From Sisyra terminalis (taxonomy: Eukaryota; Arthropoda; Insecta; Neuroptera; Sisyridae): a stretch of 64,000 nucleotides of DNA. The stretch's first letter is position 1. Every line of letters starts with the position of its first letter. The DNA lies in NCBI GenBank assembly GCA_958496175.1, contig OY292277.1, positions 6,510,001-6,574,000 of the forward strand, read 5' to 3'. Of this stretch, positions 49,720-63,582 are shown piece after piece. The notes below the pieces were generated by a model, which worked only from the letters and a program-made list of their open reading frames with translations, ran no database searches and was not told the origin of the DNA. The position numbers and the translations under genes are program-made.

Positions 49720-52170
49720 TTTCAGTGCCAAACCTACTATAAAAAGGAAATTAAGCTGACCATACTGAACCAACCATATAAATTTTTTGGCGGATGAAAA
49801 ACGGTAGAACAATGAAATAGCTCTGATAACATTCAAAGGATATAGCAAGGATAACCACCTTTCTATAAAGCTAACCAGACCAGCCAAACCAGCCAAAGGT
49901 CTTGGATATTCATAACGTATATCAATAATTCGATTTTACTTTAAAAAAAAAAGCGATTAAACATTCAAGGATGCCCAATTAGCAAAATTCTGAACCTTCA
50001 CAATATTATAAATTACTTTTTTCCGGGCTACAAGCAAGGAAAAGTACTGTACTTAGGTTTGGAAACTTTGGATATTGATTATATTTTTCAGTGTATTTCA
50101 AACCTACTATAAAATGGAAACTAAGCTGACCATACTGAAACAACTATATATTTTTCTTTGCGGATGAAAAACGGTAGAATAAGGAAAAACAGCTCTGAAA
50201 ACATCCAAAGGATATAGCAAAGATAATCACCTTACTATAAGGCTAACCAGACCAGCCAAAGGTCTTGAATATTCATAAATTCTTCTTGAATATCAAAAAT
50301 TCGATTTTTTTTTTTTTAAAAACGATTAAACTCTCAAGGGTGCCCAAATAGCTAAATTGTGAACTTTTACAATACTATAAATTATTTTTTTCTGGGCTAC
50401 AAGCAAAGAAAAGTATTGTACTTAGGTTTGGAAACTTTAGATATTGATTATACTTTATAAACCATTTTTGGTTTTCAACGATAATTACTCAAAATTTTAA
50501 AGATTCGTTAGGTTTATATTCATCCAGGTTTGAAAAGCTATTTTGCCGCCCTTGCATCGAATATTTTTACCAAAATTATAACATTATTGTTTTCGTACCA
50601 GACCAACCAAAGGTCTTGGATATTCATAACGTATGATATCAATAATTCGATTTTACTTTTGAAAAAAAAAACGATTTAACATTCAAGGGTGCCCAATTAG
50701 CTAAATTCTGAACCTTTATAATATTATAAATTACTTTTTTCTGGGCCACAAGCAAAGAAAAATTCTGTACTAAGATTTGGAAACTTTGGATATTGATTAT
50801 ACTTTATAAACGATTTTTGGTTTTCTCAAAACTTTAAATTTTAAAGATTCGTTAGATTTATATTCATCCAGGTTTGAAAAGCTATTTTGCCGCCCTTGCA
50901 TCGAATATTTTTACCAAAGTTATAACATTGCTGTTTCAGATAATAACTTTATGTATTTTATTTCCGGGATAAATTAGACGGAAAGCTCAAGAAAGTGGAA
51001 TAATCTATTTCCTTATCTAAATCAAGTTCTAAGAATGTCCATACTTTTCCGTGATCCAACAGGAACAGACGATGGAAGAGTAAAGAAAAAGAAAATTTCA
51101 AAAAACTATTTTTTTTTTATTTATTTATAAAACTTTGTTAAACATTTTTATATTTCACTAATCAAAGGTAAAATTAACATTTCGTTTTTGAAATTACTAT
51201 AAATTTTCTAATATTTTATCCTTAATTTTTAGTCACTAGTCAATGGTTTCTGTTGAAGTGGTTTTGGTGAATATAGTCAACCTAATACATAGGAAACAAG
51301 AAAACTTTTATGGGCTATCTAATCTTGATTTATAACTATAAAATGAAGAATTTGAACATTAGACTTTAACTCAAAAAATTTTTCGAACGGTTTTCGAAAA
51401 ATTTCAGAGAGGATATTCCATAATAGTGGATCTCAAGATGAGATTTTCAGCAATTTGAATTATTCAATTCTTTAATACAGCAAATAATGAACGCTTTTTG
51501 GTTTTCCACGATAATCACTCAAAATTTTAAAAATTTATATTAATCCAGGTTTGAAAAGCTATTTTGCCGCCCTTGCATCGAATATTTTTACCAAAATTAT
51601 AACATTGTTGTTTTAGTGTACAACTTTATGTATTTTTGGGACAAATTAAAGACGAAAAGTTCAAGAAAGTGAAATAATCTGTTTCCTTATCGAAATCCAG
51701 TTCTAAGAATGTCCATACTCTTCCGTGATCCAACAGGAATAAACAATAGAAGAGTATAGAAAAAGAAAATTTCAATAAACTAATTTTTTGATTTACTACT
51801 GAAACTTTGTTAAACATTTTTACATTTGATTAATCAAAGGTAACATTATTTATTTATTTTTTTGAAATTACTATACATTTGCTAATTTTTATTCTAATTT
51901 TTAGTTCCAGTCAATGATTTCTGTTGAAATGGTTTTGATGCAAATTTTGAACCAAAAGAATAAGGTCAACCTAATATATAGGAGACAAGAAACTTTTCTG
52001 GGAAATCTAATCTTGATTAATAACTATAAAATCAAGAATTTGAACACTAGACTTTAACTCAATGGTTTTCGAAAAATTGTTTTTAGACAATTTGGCTACA
52101 TATATAATTGGAACAGAAAATATATAAAGCAAAATTTCAATAAGGATATTCCACAATAGTGGATCTGAAA
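49720..52170. repeat. Nested tandem repeats upstream of FABP
   Basis: A ~365-bp unit (landmark TTAAGCTGACCATACTGAA, near 49752 and 50116 with variants) is followed by ~675-bp units. TTGCCGCCCTTGCATCGAAT occurs near 50543, 50888 and 51564, and CCGTGATCCAACAGGAA near 51050 and 51724. The repeats are diverged by roughly 5-15 percent by eye. No conserved frame is seen. Confidence 0.75.
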
Positions 52171-55100
52171 AATAGATTTTCAGCGATTGATATTTTTCGA
52201 TTTTTTAATATAATAAAAGAAAACTGAGAAGAGCAAAGCAAACTTAAATAACAAACTGTCGTTCGTTTTAAAATATTTCAAAAGAAAAAATGTGAAGGAT
52301 ATTTTAAATTTTAATGGAAAGATAAACATTAAATATGGAAAAAATCAAGCAAACATTCAATTGGAGATCTACAATTAGAGATAATGATTCAAATAACAAA
52401 TACCAACATTTTTCTTATAAATTTGCGATAGTAAATTGAACCAACGAAAACTTTGCAACATTTGGCCACAATTTTGGAACTTTAAAATTAAAGTGACCAA
52501 AATAAAAATAAGTATTTTACTAAGGTATGCTAAAATGCTGAATGTACTAATTCCTTTCGTTTTTTTTTTTGTAGTTTAAAAGAAAATCATAAAACTTATT
52601 TGATTCACATCTTATTGTCAATTGCGTTTCACTAAGGAAACACAGTCGAACATAAATTCTGGGTTTCAATACAAAGTGTTGTATAGAGAGAGAAAAAAAA
52701 CAGGGCCAGACGTTTATAAAAAATTATGTAACTTCAGAAGTCATACGATTCTAAAAACATTCGTATACAAAACGTAAAAAACTTATATACAATATGAATT
52801 ACTCATTTCTGGTCTTGTCTCTTGGTGTGAGGCAAAAAAATCAACATCATTTTCCGTATCTGATTTTTTTTCCCGCAACATGTCGTACTTATTTTATAAT
52901 TAAAATACTTTAAATGTTACAAACAATATTGATTGGGAAAATAATTATTAATTAGTTTGAAAAGTGCTAAATTTTAATTGACCGTGCATTTATAATTATT
53001 TTTTAAAGGCTGCACAGTTCCAATTAAATGAAACTGTTTCTTTTTTAAATATAAAGTAGAATAATTTCATATTTTTAAATCATCAACGGTCATGGAATAA
53101 TTTTTTTTACTACAGAAATATTTTTCAATAGAAATTATATTTAGCAGAACAATTAAAAACTTGTGTTTAACTTAAAAAAAATATTAATTCATTTCAACAT
53201 CCACGAAACATAAAAAAAAACATTGCAAAATTTGCCGATAAATTATCGTCTTATACAAACAAATAATTGCTTGTTCAGTTCGTATCTTCAAACTCTTTAT
53301 TGATTTTCACTAAGACAGGAAATGATTTGTCGTTACATAAATAAATCAAAAAAATAAAACGTATTTGTCTTGCCGAAAAACGTTGGAGTTTAGCGACTTG
53401 TATCAATTAGCCTCTAGAAAATAAAATAAATACTTCGATAACCCCTTCGAAGAATATAATCTCAACGAATTGTTTTTATGTGAATCACTCAATATGTGTA
53501 TTGGCAATTATAATTAGCAATCGACAAGGCTAAAGTTCAATTTTCTACGAAATTATCAAATTATTTGTAAAACATATGCGAATTATTTTCGTCGAGACAA
53601 ACATGATAAAAGTAAATGTAATCGCTTGAATTATAAAATAATAAATTATATAATAATTTTTTCTTTAAATTTATTAAAATGAAATTTTCCACTCGTTTAA
53701 ATTTTTTTTTTTGTTATCGTGTCAGTAAAGTGATATTTTTTTATCTTTGTTAAACATTTTTCGATAGCTATTGATAAAATGTATGTGCATTTTTTCAAGT
53801 ATTTTATTTCAAACATAATAAATAAATATGGGGAGACTTACATTTTTATTATTTTTTCATTGAAAATTTGACGAAATGGAAATTTTATAAAAAATTCAAT
53901 AGGAGGTTGTTTTAATAGAACTTTTAAAGAAATTTTCAAATCTTAATCCGTTTTTCTATGCTTTTAAAGTTTGGAATAAAATTAATTTCGGAATTTTCAA
54001 GTAGATCTTTTTTGATTGCAATTTTTGTCATTTAATCAAATAAATATCTTACTTTATCCTAACAAAGGATAAACTAATCTAATAAAATAGTAATATATAT
54101 CATTTCAAATTTAATATTTTGGTCAACATTTGCTTGAAATGGAGTCCATATTAGATGCTCTTGCATTCTTTTCTTGCTCTTGCAACCCTGGGAAAACAAT
54201 AGGGAATGCTTATATCGATCAAATCAAAATTTTCCAATTCTGCAACTATGAGCACCTGCACGTATACTGCTAATAATATCTAACGATAAGATTACCCAAA
54301 GAAATAAATTGAACTTTAATGCCATTCCAAAATATGCTTTTATGCACCAAAGATTAGAGATCCTGGTCTCAGAAATGATTGTTTTAGCTTTTACCAAAAA
54401 ATTATTCGCAGGATTAAATGACATGCATCTAAAATCAATTGAATAAAAGGACATTAAATTATTAAAAATTATCAAATGTATTGTAAGCACTAAAATCAAT
54501 AGTTTGAAACAAGAGTAAAAGACGGATTTCAAACTTTTAATACTATTCAAATTTGTTATGTACTTGTTATGACGAAATCAATTTAAAAGTAAATATAAGT
54601 TGAAAATTTGTTGCAAAAGAATAATCAATTGAAAAAATCGTGTTTTAAAACGATATTTTGTAAAATATAGTTTAAAAAAATATAATTTTACAAAAAACTT
54701 AAAAAAAGGTTTGTTTCTTGGATAAACGTCAATGAGATAAATAGGGTAAATTTACTTAATATAAGGGCCAAAAAGGGTACGGAGCTTTTTGAGATTTTGA
54801 ACAAATAAAGTAATAAAAAGGATTAAAACTAAATTAAAATCAAAGAATAACATTTAGATATTATTTTTCAGTCAAAAATTCTGTAAAAATCAATGTAAAT
54901 AGTTTGTAATAGGAAAAAGCTCCAACGTGATTTTTTCGTAAAGGACATATTATGACACTATAGAAAATCAAAGTTTTACTATAGTTTAAGTTGAAAAATT
55001 AATGAAAATTTTATCCCTTATTGGACAAATGATATAAATTATGAATAAAGTATATTTAAACTTAGATTTTAATCAACTAAATTGTATTTAAATATAAAAT

Positions 55101-57367
55101 ATATACTTTGAAAACAAGAAACTATTTTAGACTCCTAGTTTGAGAGTATTAAATACTCCTTTACCTTAATTTTTTCTGTTAAAAGTAAGAACGAAAATTA
55201 AATATTCACAATAATCTATGCCTTCCCGTTTTGTCATCACTTTTCAAGGCAAAACTGCTAAGTTAAAACTTGAATTTTGTTATTATTCTTTTACAAGCCA
55301 TTAAATGCGAGGATAAATTGCAAAACTGTCAAACAAGTACAAGAAAATTGCAAACAAACATTTATTTTTCTTTTATAAAAGTGCAACAAGGACAATTGTT
55401 CAACCTTTCCATTTATCAATCTCGCATTTCCTGATATATAAAAGACCGAAATCTACATAAAAACTAAATAGTTTTATGAAATATTATTTATAAAATGTAG
55501 TCATCTCTGAATTCGTGTCTATAGTAAGATACTCAAATTTGAGATAACATTTTAATCTAGAAATAAATGTAAATATTTTCTTTGATGTAATAGAACATGT
55601 AAAACGGTAAGACGTAAATAAATGTTTTGACTGGCTTTTATTTAATTTAAAAGTTTAAGTTTTGATTAAATGTATTTTTAGAGAGAATAAAATCATAAAC
55701 CGTCTCATTTTTCTGGTATTGTGCACTACTTACAAGGTCTATCAATAAACATCAATTAGAATCTATGAGGTATAAACTATTGACTGTATTTTTTTTAAAA
55801 AGAGTAAAAGTTTGTAAATCATAATCCTTAAGTATTCATGCATTGAACAGTTATAAGAATTCCCTTTCCCAATAAAACTTAACTAACTTAGTTGTAAATA
55901 TATTTTTAATTGAAAAGACATCTAATAAAATATGTATAGATTTAATATTTAAATAGTAAAAGTAAATATTAGAAATGATTGTGTTGAAAGAGAATTTATT
56001 GCAAAATAGATTGCAGATTTTGCAATAAAACATATTGTCTACGATAGACGGCCAGTTGCATTAATTAAAAGATAACAAGGCAATTGAGTGACGAGAATAA
56101 TCAATACACCAAGTGGCTTATAGAAAAGTTCTATTCATTTGGTCCTTCTTTCATCTGGCGTATAGTACATATATTTAAGTAATTAATATTGATGTGAGGC
56201 GATCCCACAAGACGTTGAATTGACATTACGGCTCTCAGGTCATTGGACTAATTGAATCAAATCATTGAAGAATTCATCCGTAATTGAGATTAATTTACAG
56301 TTTGCCGCGTCTTTTCTGTGGCCACCACTGACTATTGAATATCCGGTGTTCATTTCAATGCTATGTACTTACATCCAGCAAATGTATGCATTGTGTTTTG
56401 TCAATGTCTGCCGTACTCCACCAGTCAAGTGCTTCAACAAAAGCGAAATTCAATTCGGAGACTATTCAAGGAAAATGACAGGAATTAGATCCAATTGAAG
56501 ACGTTTTTCACGAAACTTTACGTTTGCCAATGGTGAATTCTTTGATGAAGACCGCACAATAGGATTGGATGGTTGAATATTGACAGGAAATTTGCTGGCG
56601 ACGTCTCATTAAAGATGGCAAAAACTTGGAACTTGGAATAGTTGACAAGTTCCCCACATCCATTTTCGTTGTGTAAATATTTAAATTTGTATAGGTATTA
56701 GATATAGCACTTAGTACTTACTACTTAATATCCAACAAATGCAAAAAAATTAGTTAAAAGATTCATTTTCAGCGATGAATCATAGATTGAAAATGAGAAT
56801 ATCTTTAAGAGGAACAATATTGTATCTTAACTAGCAATCACCTGCCCATTTCGGTGGACAAATTATAAAGTCAAGACTTAAACTATGATTGGAACTTTTT
56901 TCATGTACAATATACATATTCGAAGGGTTTAATTTCACTTTTAAAATAATTTTTTGGCTCATTAACTTTTAAAGACTAAAAATTCAATACTACTGACAAA
57001 TATTTATTAATTTTACTATACCAAATAGTCTACCTAAGTTCATAGTTGGTTTTGATGGAGTGTTTAAATAATTACTCAACTAAAGTTTCTTAATATAAAG
57101 AAGTACTTATATAAAGCACAAATTTATATGCGATATTCCAGGTTTTTTCTTCAGGTGTCAACGACACCAGGTCGTTAGGTGAGCTTAATTAACTAGCCAT
57201 ATGGGAAGCAGTCCCTTCATAGATCGAATCTTACTGCTTTCAGTGGTTGATTTTGAGCTTATTTATTGCCATGGTGAAACACATCTTCAGGAGAAACAGG
57301 GTTTTTTAAAGCTTTAATGGCTACTCTGACGGTATAAATGGTATCCCGGGTATAAACGCGGCCAATA
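52171..57367. other. Five-kilobase AT-rich region without supported features
   Basis: Open frames at 54224-54550 (-) and 55851-56033 (-) are hydrophobic, AT-driven and without motifs. A more balanced patch at 56220-56660 contains a 77-codon frame (CRTPPVKCFNKSEIQFGDYS in part) that I could not place. A GC-richer patch at 57130-57367 has short open stretches on both strands and may be an old retroelement piece. None is strong enough to call. Confidence 0.4.
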
Positions 57368-59030
57368 TGGATCCCAACCGATTTACCAAAGCATTTCTAC
57401 CAAAGCAATCCTGATGCCCTTTCCTCTGAAAGCGGTTTCCGATCTGGCACTTTCCCATGAGGAAGGTAGAAAGAGGTATATTTTATAGTCTTTTGAAGAT
57501 TTTTCAAGTTCTTTAAATAAAAAAAGGAATGCTATTTCGTAATCCCAATCTGCCAATGTTATACAATGGAACCAGGTTACCAGTGAAAGTGGCCACTAGA
57601 CTGGACCAAAAAAATCGACTATTTCCTTTTTTGGAAAAGTATATCGAAAAAATTGTTCAAGGTGACAAAAAAAATATCGGGAAGGTTTGAGTCCTTAATA
57701 TTAATATTAAGAGGTCTATCATCTTTAATTTCGATTTTTTATTTGTGCTTCCATTTTTGCGTCAATGCTGTTAAACTATCAAGGTAAAAAATTCATCTGC
57801 ACATATATTTATAGAAAATTAAATTCCCTACAAAAAATGTTTCTTTGAAAATTTTTGCCAGACCCGTCATTTCTGAATAATCAAGCTTCAGACATTGATA
57901 TAATTTTTAGATTTATCTTCTTTATTTTGGAATTTTGTAACTAACGAACAAATAAATATATAGAAATGAGCAATATAGATTCTTGAAGGGAATTTAATGC
58001 TCTACAAAAAAGGTCTCTTAACTTTTTTAAATAAAATCACTTTTTCAAAAGTTATTCACAATTAAAGTTGAAGGAAAAATTAAATTACTGTTTTTTTCGT
58101 TTTTGAACCATTTTTTTTTTCATTCAGTGGGACAAATTAATATTTTACATAATCGAAAATCATCATTTTATTAATTCTATTGCTTGAAATATCTAAATTT
58201 CATAATATATCCAAATCTGTTCTCAGTTAACAGTTATTTATTACACGAAAACGTAGAAAAACGAAAAAAACAATAATTTAATATTTCATTCAACTTTAAT
58301 TGTGAATAACTTTCGAAAAAGTGATTTTATGTAAAAACGTTAAGAGACCTTTTTTGTAGAACATTAAATTCCCTTTAAAAATCTATATTGTTCATTTCTA
58401 TATATTTATTTGTTCGTTAGTTACAAAATTACAAAATAAAGAAGACAAATCAAAAAATTATATCAATGTCTGAAGCTTGATTATTCGGAAACGGCTTATC
58501 TGGCAAAAATTTTCAAAGAGACGTTTTTCGTAGGAAATTTAATTTTCTATAAATATATGTGCAGATGAATTTTTTTACCTTGATAGCTTGACAGCATTAA
58601 CGCAAAAATGAAAGCACAAACAAAAAATCGAAATTAAAGATAATTGACTTCTTAATATTAATATTAAGGGCTCAAAACTTCCCGATTTTTTTTGTTTTTG
58701 TCACCATGAACAAAATTTTTGATATATTTTTCAAAAAAAAAAAAAAAGTCAATTTTTTCGGGTCAGTCTAGTGGCCACTTTCATTGGTAACCTGGTTCCA
58801 TTGCATAACATTGGCGGATTAAGATTTCGAAATAACATCCCTTTTTTTATTTAAAAAACTTGAAAAATCTTTAAAAGACACCAATTAATAATGGCAACCC
58901 TATAAAATAAACCTTTTTCTACCTTTCCCATGGAAAAGTGCCAGATCGGAAACCGTTTTCAGAAGAATGGGCATCAGGGTCTTAGAAATACCTAAGTTTA
59001 CCGGTTGGGAACCACTGGTTTATGGTCTAC
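57368..59030. mobile_element. Foldback element, family F, with long arms
   Basis: Inner ends GTGGCCACTAGACTGGACC and GGTCAGTCTAGTGGCCAC face each other (about 57590 and 58782), but inverted similarity continues outward through AACCAGGTTACC, GCGGTTTCCGATCTGGCACT and GGCATCAGG to about 57368 and 59030. Inside are TTAATATTAATATTAAG and CTACAAAAAAGGTCTCTTA, shared with other families. The centre is near 58190. It has no ORF. Confidence 0.85.
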
Positions 59031-60830
59031 TTTGAATCGAGAATGGACTAGACTCTTGAATTTGGTGCATCTCCTGAAGGCACCATCTTTGGCACCAATT
59101 GTATCGTGACAATACAAAAAGCATTCTTGCAAAAGTACTAATGGTTTCAAAATTTTATGGTAAATCTTGGCCGAATTTTTCGGCTAATTTATGACTTCTT
59201 TGGTGACCGTATCACTTCCAAAGGGCTTTAAGACGTTTTTCATTAAATTCAGAAGGTTTTCCGCTCCAAAATGTGGCGTCAACGTTAAAATTACCATTTT
59301 TGAAATTTTCAAACCTTCACCGTGTTGTAGTCTTGCCTGACACTTTCTCCATATACGATGATAAATATCCCAGGCTACTTCAGCTTTTGGTTTTGATGCA
59401 AACCAAGATTAAGAGGTGTCAAAAATGCTACTTTTTACCCCCGAAATATTTCCTTTTTAAGTTTCAAAAGTAATTTCGAAATAGCATCTCCTTTTTAATG
59501 AAAGAAGTTGAAAAATCTTCAAAAGACACTAACTAATAATGGCAACCCTATAAAAAAACCTCTTTCTACCTTTTCCATGGGAAAGTACCAGATCGGAAAC
59601 TGCTTTCAGAGGGGGGCATCAGAATTTAAAAAAACCTAAATAAATCGATTGGGAACCACTGCCTTATGGTCTTCTTTGAATCGAGGATTGACTTGACTCT
59701 TGAATTTGGCGCATCTCCTGGAACCTCTTATTTCTTTCTTTGGCACCAATTATATCGGGACAATACAAAAAGCGTTGCCAAATAAATTATAGTTCAATAG
59801 CCAATGAGATGTTAGGTTTCCAAATTTTATGGCAAATCTTGGTCGAATTGGCCGAATTTTTCGGCTAATTTACAACTTATTTAGTGACCGTATCACTTCC
59901 AAAGTGCTTTGAGAAGCTTTTCATTAAATTCAGAAGATTTTCCGCTCCGAAATATGGCGTTAACATTTAAATTCCCATTTTTGAACTTTGCAAACCTTCA
60001 CCGTATTGTAGTCTTGCCTGACACCTTCTCCATATACGATGGTAAATATCCCAAGCTACTTCAGCTTTTGATGAAAAACCAAGAAAAGGAGGTATTAAAA
60101 ATGTTACTTTTTACCTTCGAAAAATTCCCTTTCTAAGCTTCAAAAGTAATTTCGAAATAGCATCCCTTTTTTAATGAAAGAAGTTGAAAAATCTTCAAAA
60201 GACACCAAATAATAATGGCAACACTATAAAATAAACCTCTTTCTACCTTTCCCATGGGAAAGTACCAGATCGGAAACCGCTTTCAGAAGAAGGGGCATCA
60301 GGGTTTTAGAAATACCTAGGTAAATCGATTGGGAACCACTGCTTTATGGTCTACTTTGAATCGAGGATTGACTTGACTCTTGAATTTGGCGCATCTCCTG
60401 GAGGCACTATCTTTGGCACCAATTATATCGTGACAATACAAAAAATATTCTTAAATGAATTATAGTTCAAAAGCCAACGAGATGTTTAGGCACCAATGGT
60501 TTCCAAATTTTACGGCAAATCTTGACCGAATTAGCTGAATTTTTCGGCTAATTTCTGACTTATTTGGTGACCGTATCACTTCCAAAGGGCTTTAAGACGC
60601 TTTTCATTAAATTCAAAAGGTTTTTCCCTCCGAAATATGGCGTCAACATTTAAATTCCCATTTTTGAACTTTGCAAACCTTCCCCGTATTGTAGTCTTGC
60701 CTGACATCTCCATATACGATGGAAACATCTCAGGCTACTTCAGCTTTTGGTTTTGATGAAAAACCAAGAAAAGGAGGTATTGAAAATGTAACTTTTTACC
60801 TCTGAAATATTCCCTTTCTAAGCTTCAAAA
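58825..60830. repeat. Three tandem copies of the outer arm of the family F palindrome
   Basis: The landmark GGGAACCACTG recurs at 59008, 59651 and 60331 (spacing 643 and 680 bp). Each unit runs from a CGAAATA-CAT block through ATCGGAAAC and ATTTGG-GCATCTCCTG to CTTGCCTGAC. Related short frames start at 59273 and 59909 (both containing VVLPDTFSIYD), but the third copy shifts frame and stops early. I regard them as repeat-borne, not genes. Confidence 0.85.
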
Positions 60831-60913
60831 TCAGGTACTTAGGCACAGTTTGATAGAGTAAAAAGAGTTCAATCGAATGATTAATAGAAGCTTTGTAAAA
60901 CAGCAAAAAATTG

Positions 60914-61442
60914 TTATAAAACCAAAGAAAGTATAAAAAAAAACGCTAAGAACTAATTTCCCAATCTAATATTATCTAAGAAAAATGAAATATGATACCA
61001 TTTCTTTTACAAAACTTTAGACAAAATCCCGAACTGTTGAGAATTGATTTATCTTAATTTATTACTGTAAAATTAAGGCCTGTGTTTGGAAATTTAATTT
61101 TCCGCATCTACGTACACGAATTTACAATTCGCAACAATTAAGTTCGTAATGAAATTATCGAGCAATTCAAATCTTAAATTTCCCCTATAAAACCAAAGAA
61201 AGTATAAAAACTAAGAACTAATTCCCAAATCTAAGAAAAATGAAATAAATATGGTAACTTTTCTTTTACAAAACTTTGGAGTAAATCCCGAATTGTCAAG
61301 AATTTATTTATCTTAATTTATTACTGTAAAACTAAGGCCTGTTCGGAAATTTAATTTTCCGCATCTACGTACACGAATTTAAAATTCGCAACAATTAACT
61401 TCATAATGAAATTTTCAAGCAATTCAAATCTTAAATTTCCCC
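60914..61442. repeat. Direct duplication of a ~265-bp unit
   Basis: AACCAAAGAAAGTATAAAAA begins each copy (about 60921 and 61191) and TTTCCGCATCTACGTACACG is near the end of each (about 61100 and 61358). The copies differ by small deletions. Confidence 0.8.
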
Positions 61443-61588
61443 TAGGAATTCCCAACGAGCGCCTTGAAATATCTTAATTTAATTTCCAATTGTCGTAATA
61501 AACCGATTTAATTGTTTGTCGCTTTTGTTATAAACTGATTAAATTGCAACAATTTCACCTAGATATAATTGCATCTTCTCGACTACCT
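61423..61588. repeat. Left copy of a ~165-bp direct repeat flanking 61.6-63.8 kb
   Basis: The block from CAAATCTTAAATTTCCCC to CACCTAGATATAATTGCA recurs at 63832-64000 in the same orientation with about 10 percent differences by eye. Confidence 0.75.
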
Positions 61589-63477
61589 ACCTGACAATTT
61601 AATGTTTCCGAATTCGATCAATATTGGGAATAGAATGAGATGAAAATTTTCCAAGAACTGTAGGCGCGATGGATACATGCAGCGCATGCGTTTCTTCGAA
61701 TTTTCCGACCGAGGGTAAAATGCATTTTTTTTCGCTTTTTTAGGAATAGGGTTTGTTTAAAATTTAATTAATTATCGGTCGTCGTAAACATTGTTTACCG
61801 ATAGGGGTGGTATCTTTGCGAAATTAATAATTGATTTCTGAAAGGTCAGAGTCGAAAATATGATTCGATAATACCAGCACCTATGTGGTAGGATATTTAT
61901 GGATTTGATTGCATTAAAAAGTATTTGGTTTGTAAAATGATAACGTATATGGAATGATAAGATTAGGTGGACCATAAAGTGTTTGAAAATATCAAATTGA
62001 TACTGAAATTAAATCAAAAAATTTTTAATGATAATTGTTAAACGATTGAGTCTGGAAAAACTTTGCGTTTTTAAGAAAAAAGTTGGAATAACTTTTGAAC
62101 ATGCAAACTTCCTAAAAAGTCTCATGGAAAATAATAAAAGGTCCAGGGGAAATTTTATCAGACGTCTTTTTATTCCTAGATAACTTTATTATAATACACT
62201 TTAGGTATTTGTCATATTGATCTTCTTCGGTTAAGCTTCGAAGAAATGCGATGTAAATTTTTAAGATTTCAATATTTTTCTGGTCTACCAAAAGTTTTCA
62301 ATTCATTTAAATGTCAAGCAAAAGCTCTGACTGTAAATTTTATTGGCTTTAAAGCACGTCGAATTATCAGCTTTTTAGACCACTTGTTGACTGGGTTTTT
62401 CGTCGAGCTTACGACAGAGCTTTTTCCAAGAAAAGCCAATTGTACACGCCAATTGTCTGCGCAGTCTCGCAGCTGTGTGTGTTATCCTGCATATGTGTCA
62501 CGGGAACGGAGACGTAGGTACTGCAGGAATAATTCCAGCGTCGTACACAGGAAAAATCCTCCCCCACAGCAGTCAACTAGGTCGCGTGCTACGCTATTGT
62601 TCGTTGTTGGTGGACGAAAATCGAGCTGGTGTTGGTTGTGCGTTTGACGAAAAGTTTTCACGTAGGTCCCGACCAGGGCTGGGGTGCTCCTTATTGTACC
62701 GCTAAATGTTAACATACACACGTAATTATTAACAATTGTAGATTCATGTAGCTGCCGTCATTTGGCCCGATTTTTCCGTTTAGAAAATTTGCAACCGAAT
62801 ATTTCGTAGCGATATCCCAACAAATGCACTAGCCCCCCCACGATACGAGTGAATGAGTAGTCGATACCTCTGCTGAAAGAAAATTTTTTCCTTGACCCTA
62901 GCGCAGATAATAGTTAGCCAAAATTGCCAAGTTAGAAGGAAAAATTTTCTCTGCTGTAAATAACTTTTTTTCGAGCTCACCTCTGGTGACTCAAATTAAA
63001 GATTTAATGGTAAGTAAATATTTACCTCATTATCCATTACATTTTCTTGTCATACCATCAATCATTTCAGTGTAGGTATCACATTTTGTCAGTGTAAAAC
63101 GCAATTTTTTTCCCCAAAAAAAACCCATTTCATATTATGTAAGTTATCCAAAAAAAAATAAACCTTTTAAACTCCAAAATTCATAAATTTAATCAATTAT
63201 AAGACATTAAGCATGTTTTAGTCTTAATACCTTTAAAAAATTAGTTATTAGTCCACCAAAAGCTCTTTAGTTTCATAGAATTAGAACTATAGATTAAAAG
63301 CCACCAGCGAATTAAATAACTTGGCATTAAGAGTGCCATGATTTAATAAACAAAACATCAAATGTCACATGAAACTATTTGCAATTATATTCATATTTAT
63401 TAAATCATGCCGATTTTTAACTAGTTATCAAACTTTCCAAAGACCTAAATGGGGGCACCTTATATTTCTTTGTGTAG
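61589..63477 (+). promoter_or_regulatory. Probable 5' region of the gene starting at 63583
   Basis: The stretch at about 62400-62700 is GC-elevated and CpG-containing, with possible donors (ACGTAG|GTCCCG near 62666), as expected of a non-coding first exon and promoter. The frame at 62246-62647 has no recognisable domain. The rest is AT-rich. Confidence 0.3.
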
Positions 63478-63582
63478 ACGCGGCAGACAAATCAACCGGG
63501 AGGGTCCGTTGCGGAACCCAAACCTCCTCCGTTGCGGCAAGAAATCGTCATTCAAAGATCCGATTCCCTAAACAATTGCATC

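Noticed and set aside
54224..54550. Hydrophobic 108-codon frame, considered as a chemoreceptor remnant
   Set aside because: No receptor signature motif and no neighbouring exon; hydrophobicity follows from T-rich sequence.
56265..56498. 77-codon frame in a locally balanced region, considered as an exon
   Set aside because: No acceptor/donor pair framing it and no family recognised; left undecided and not called.
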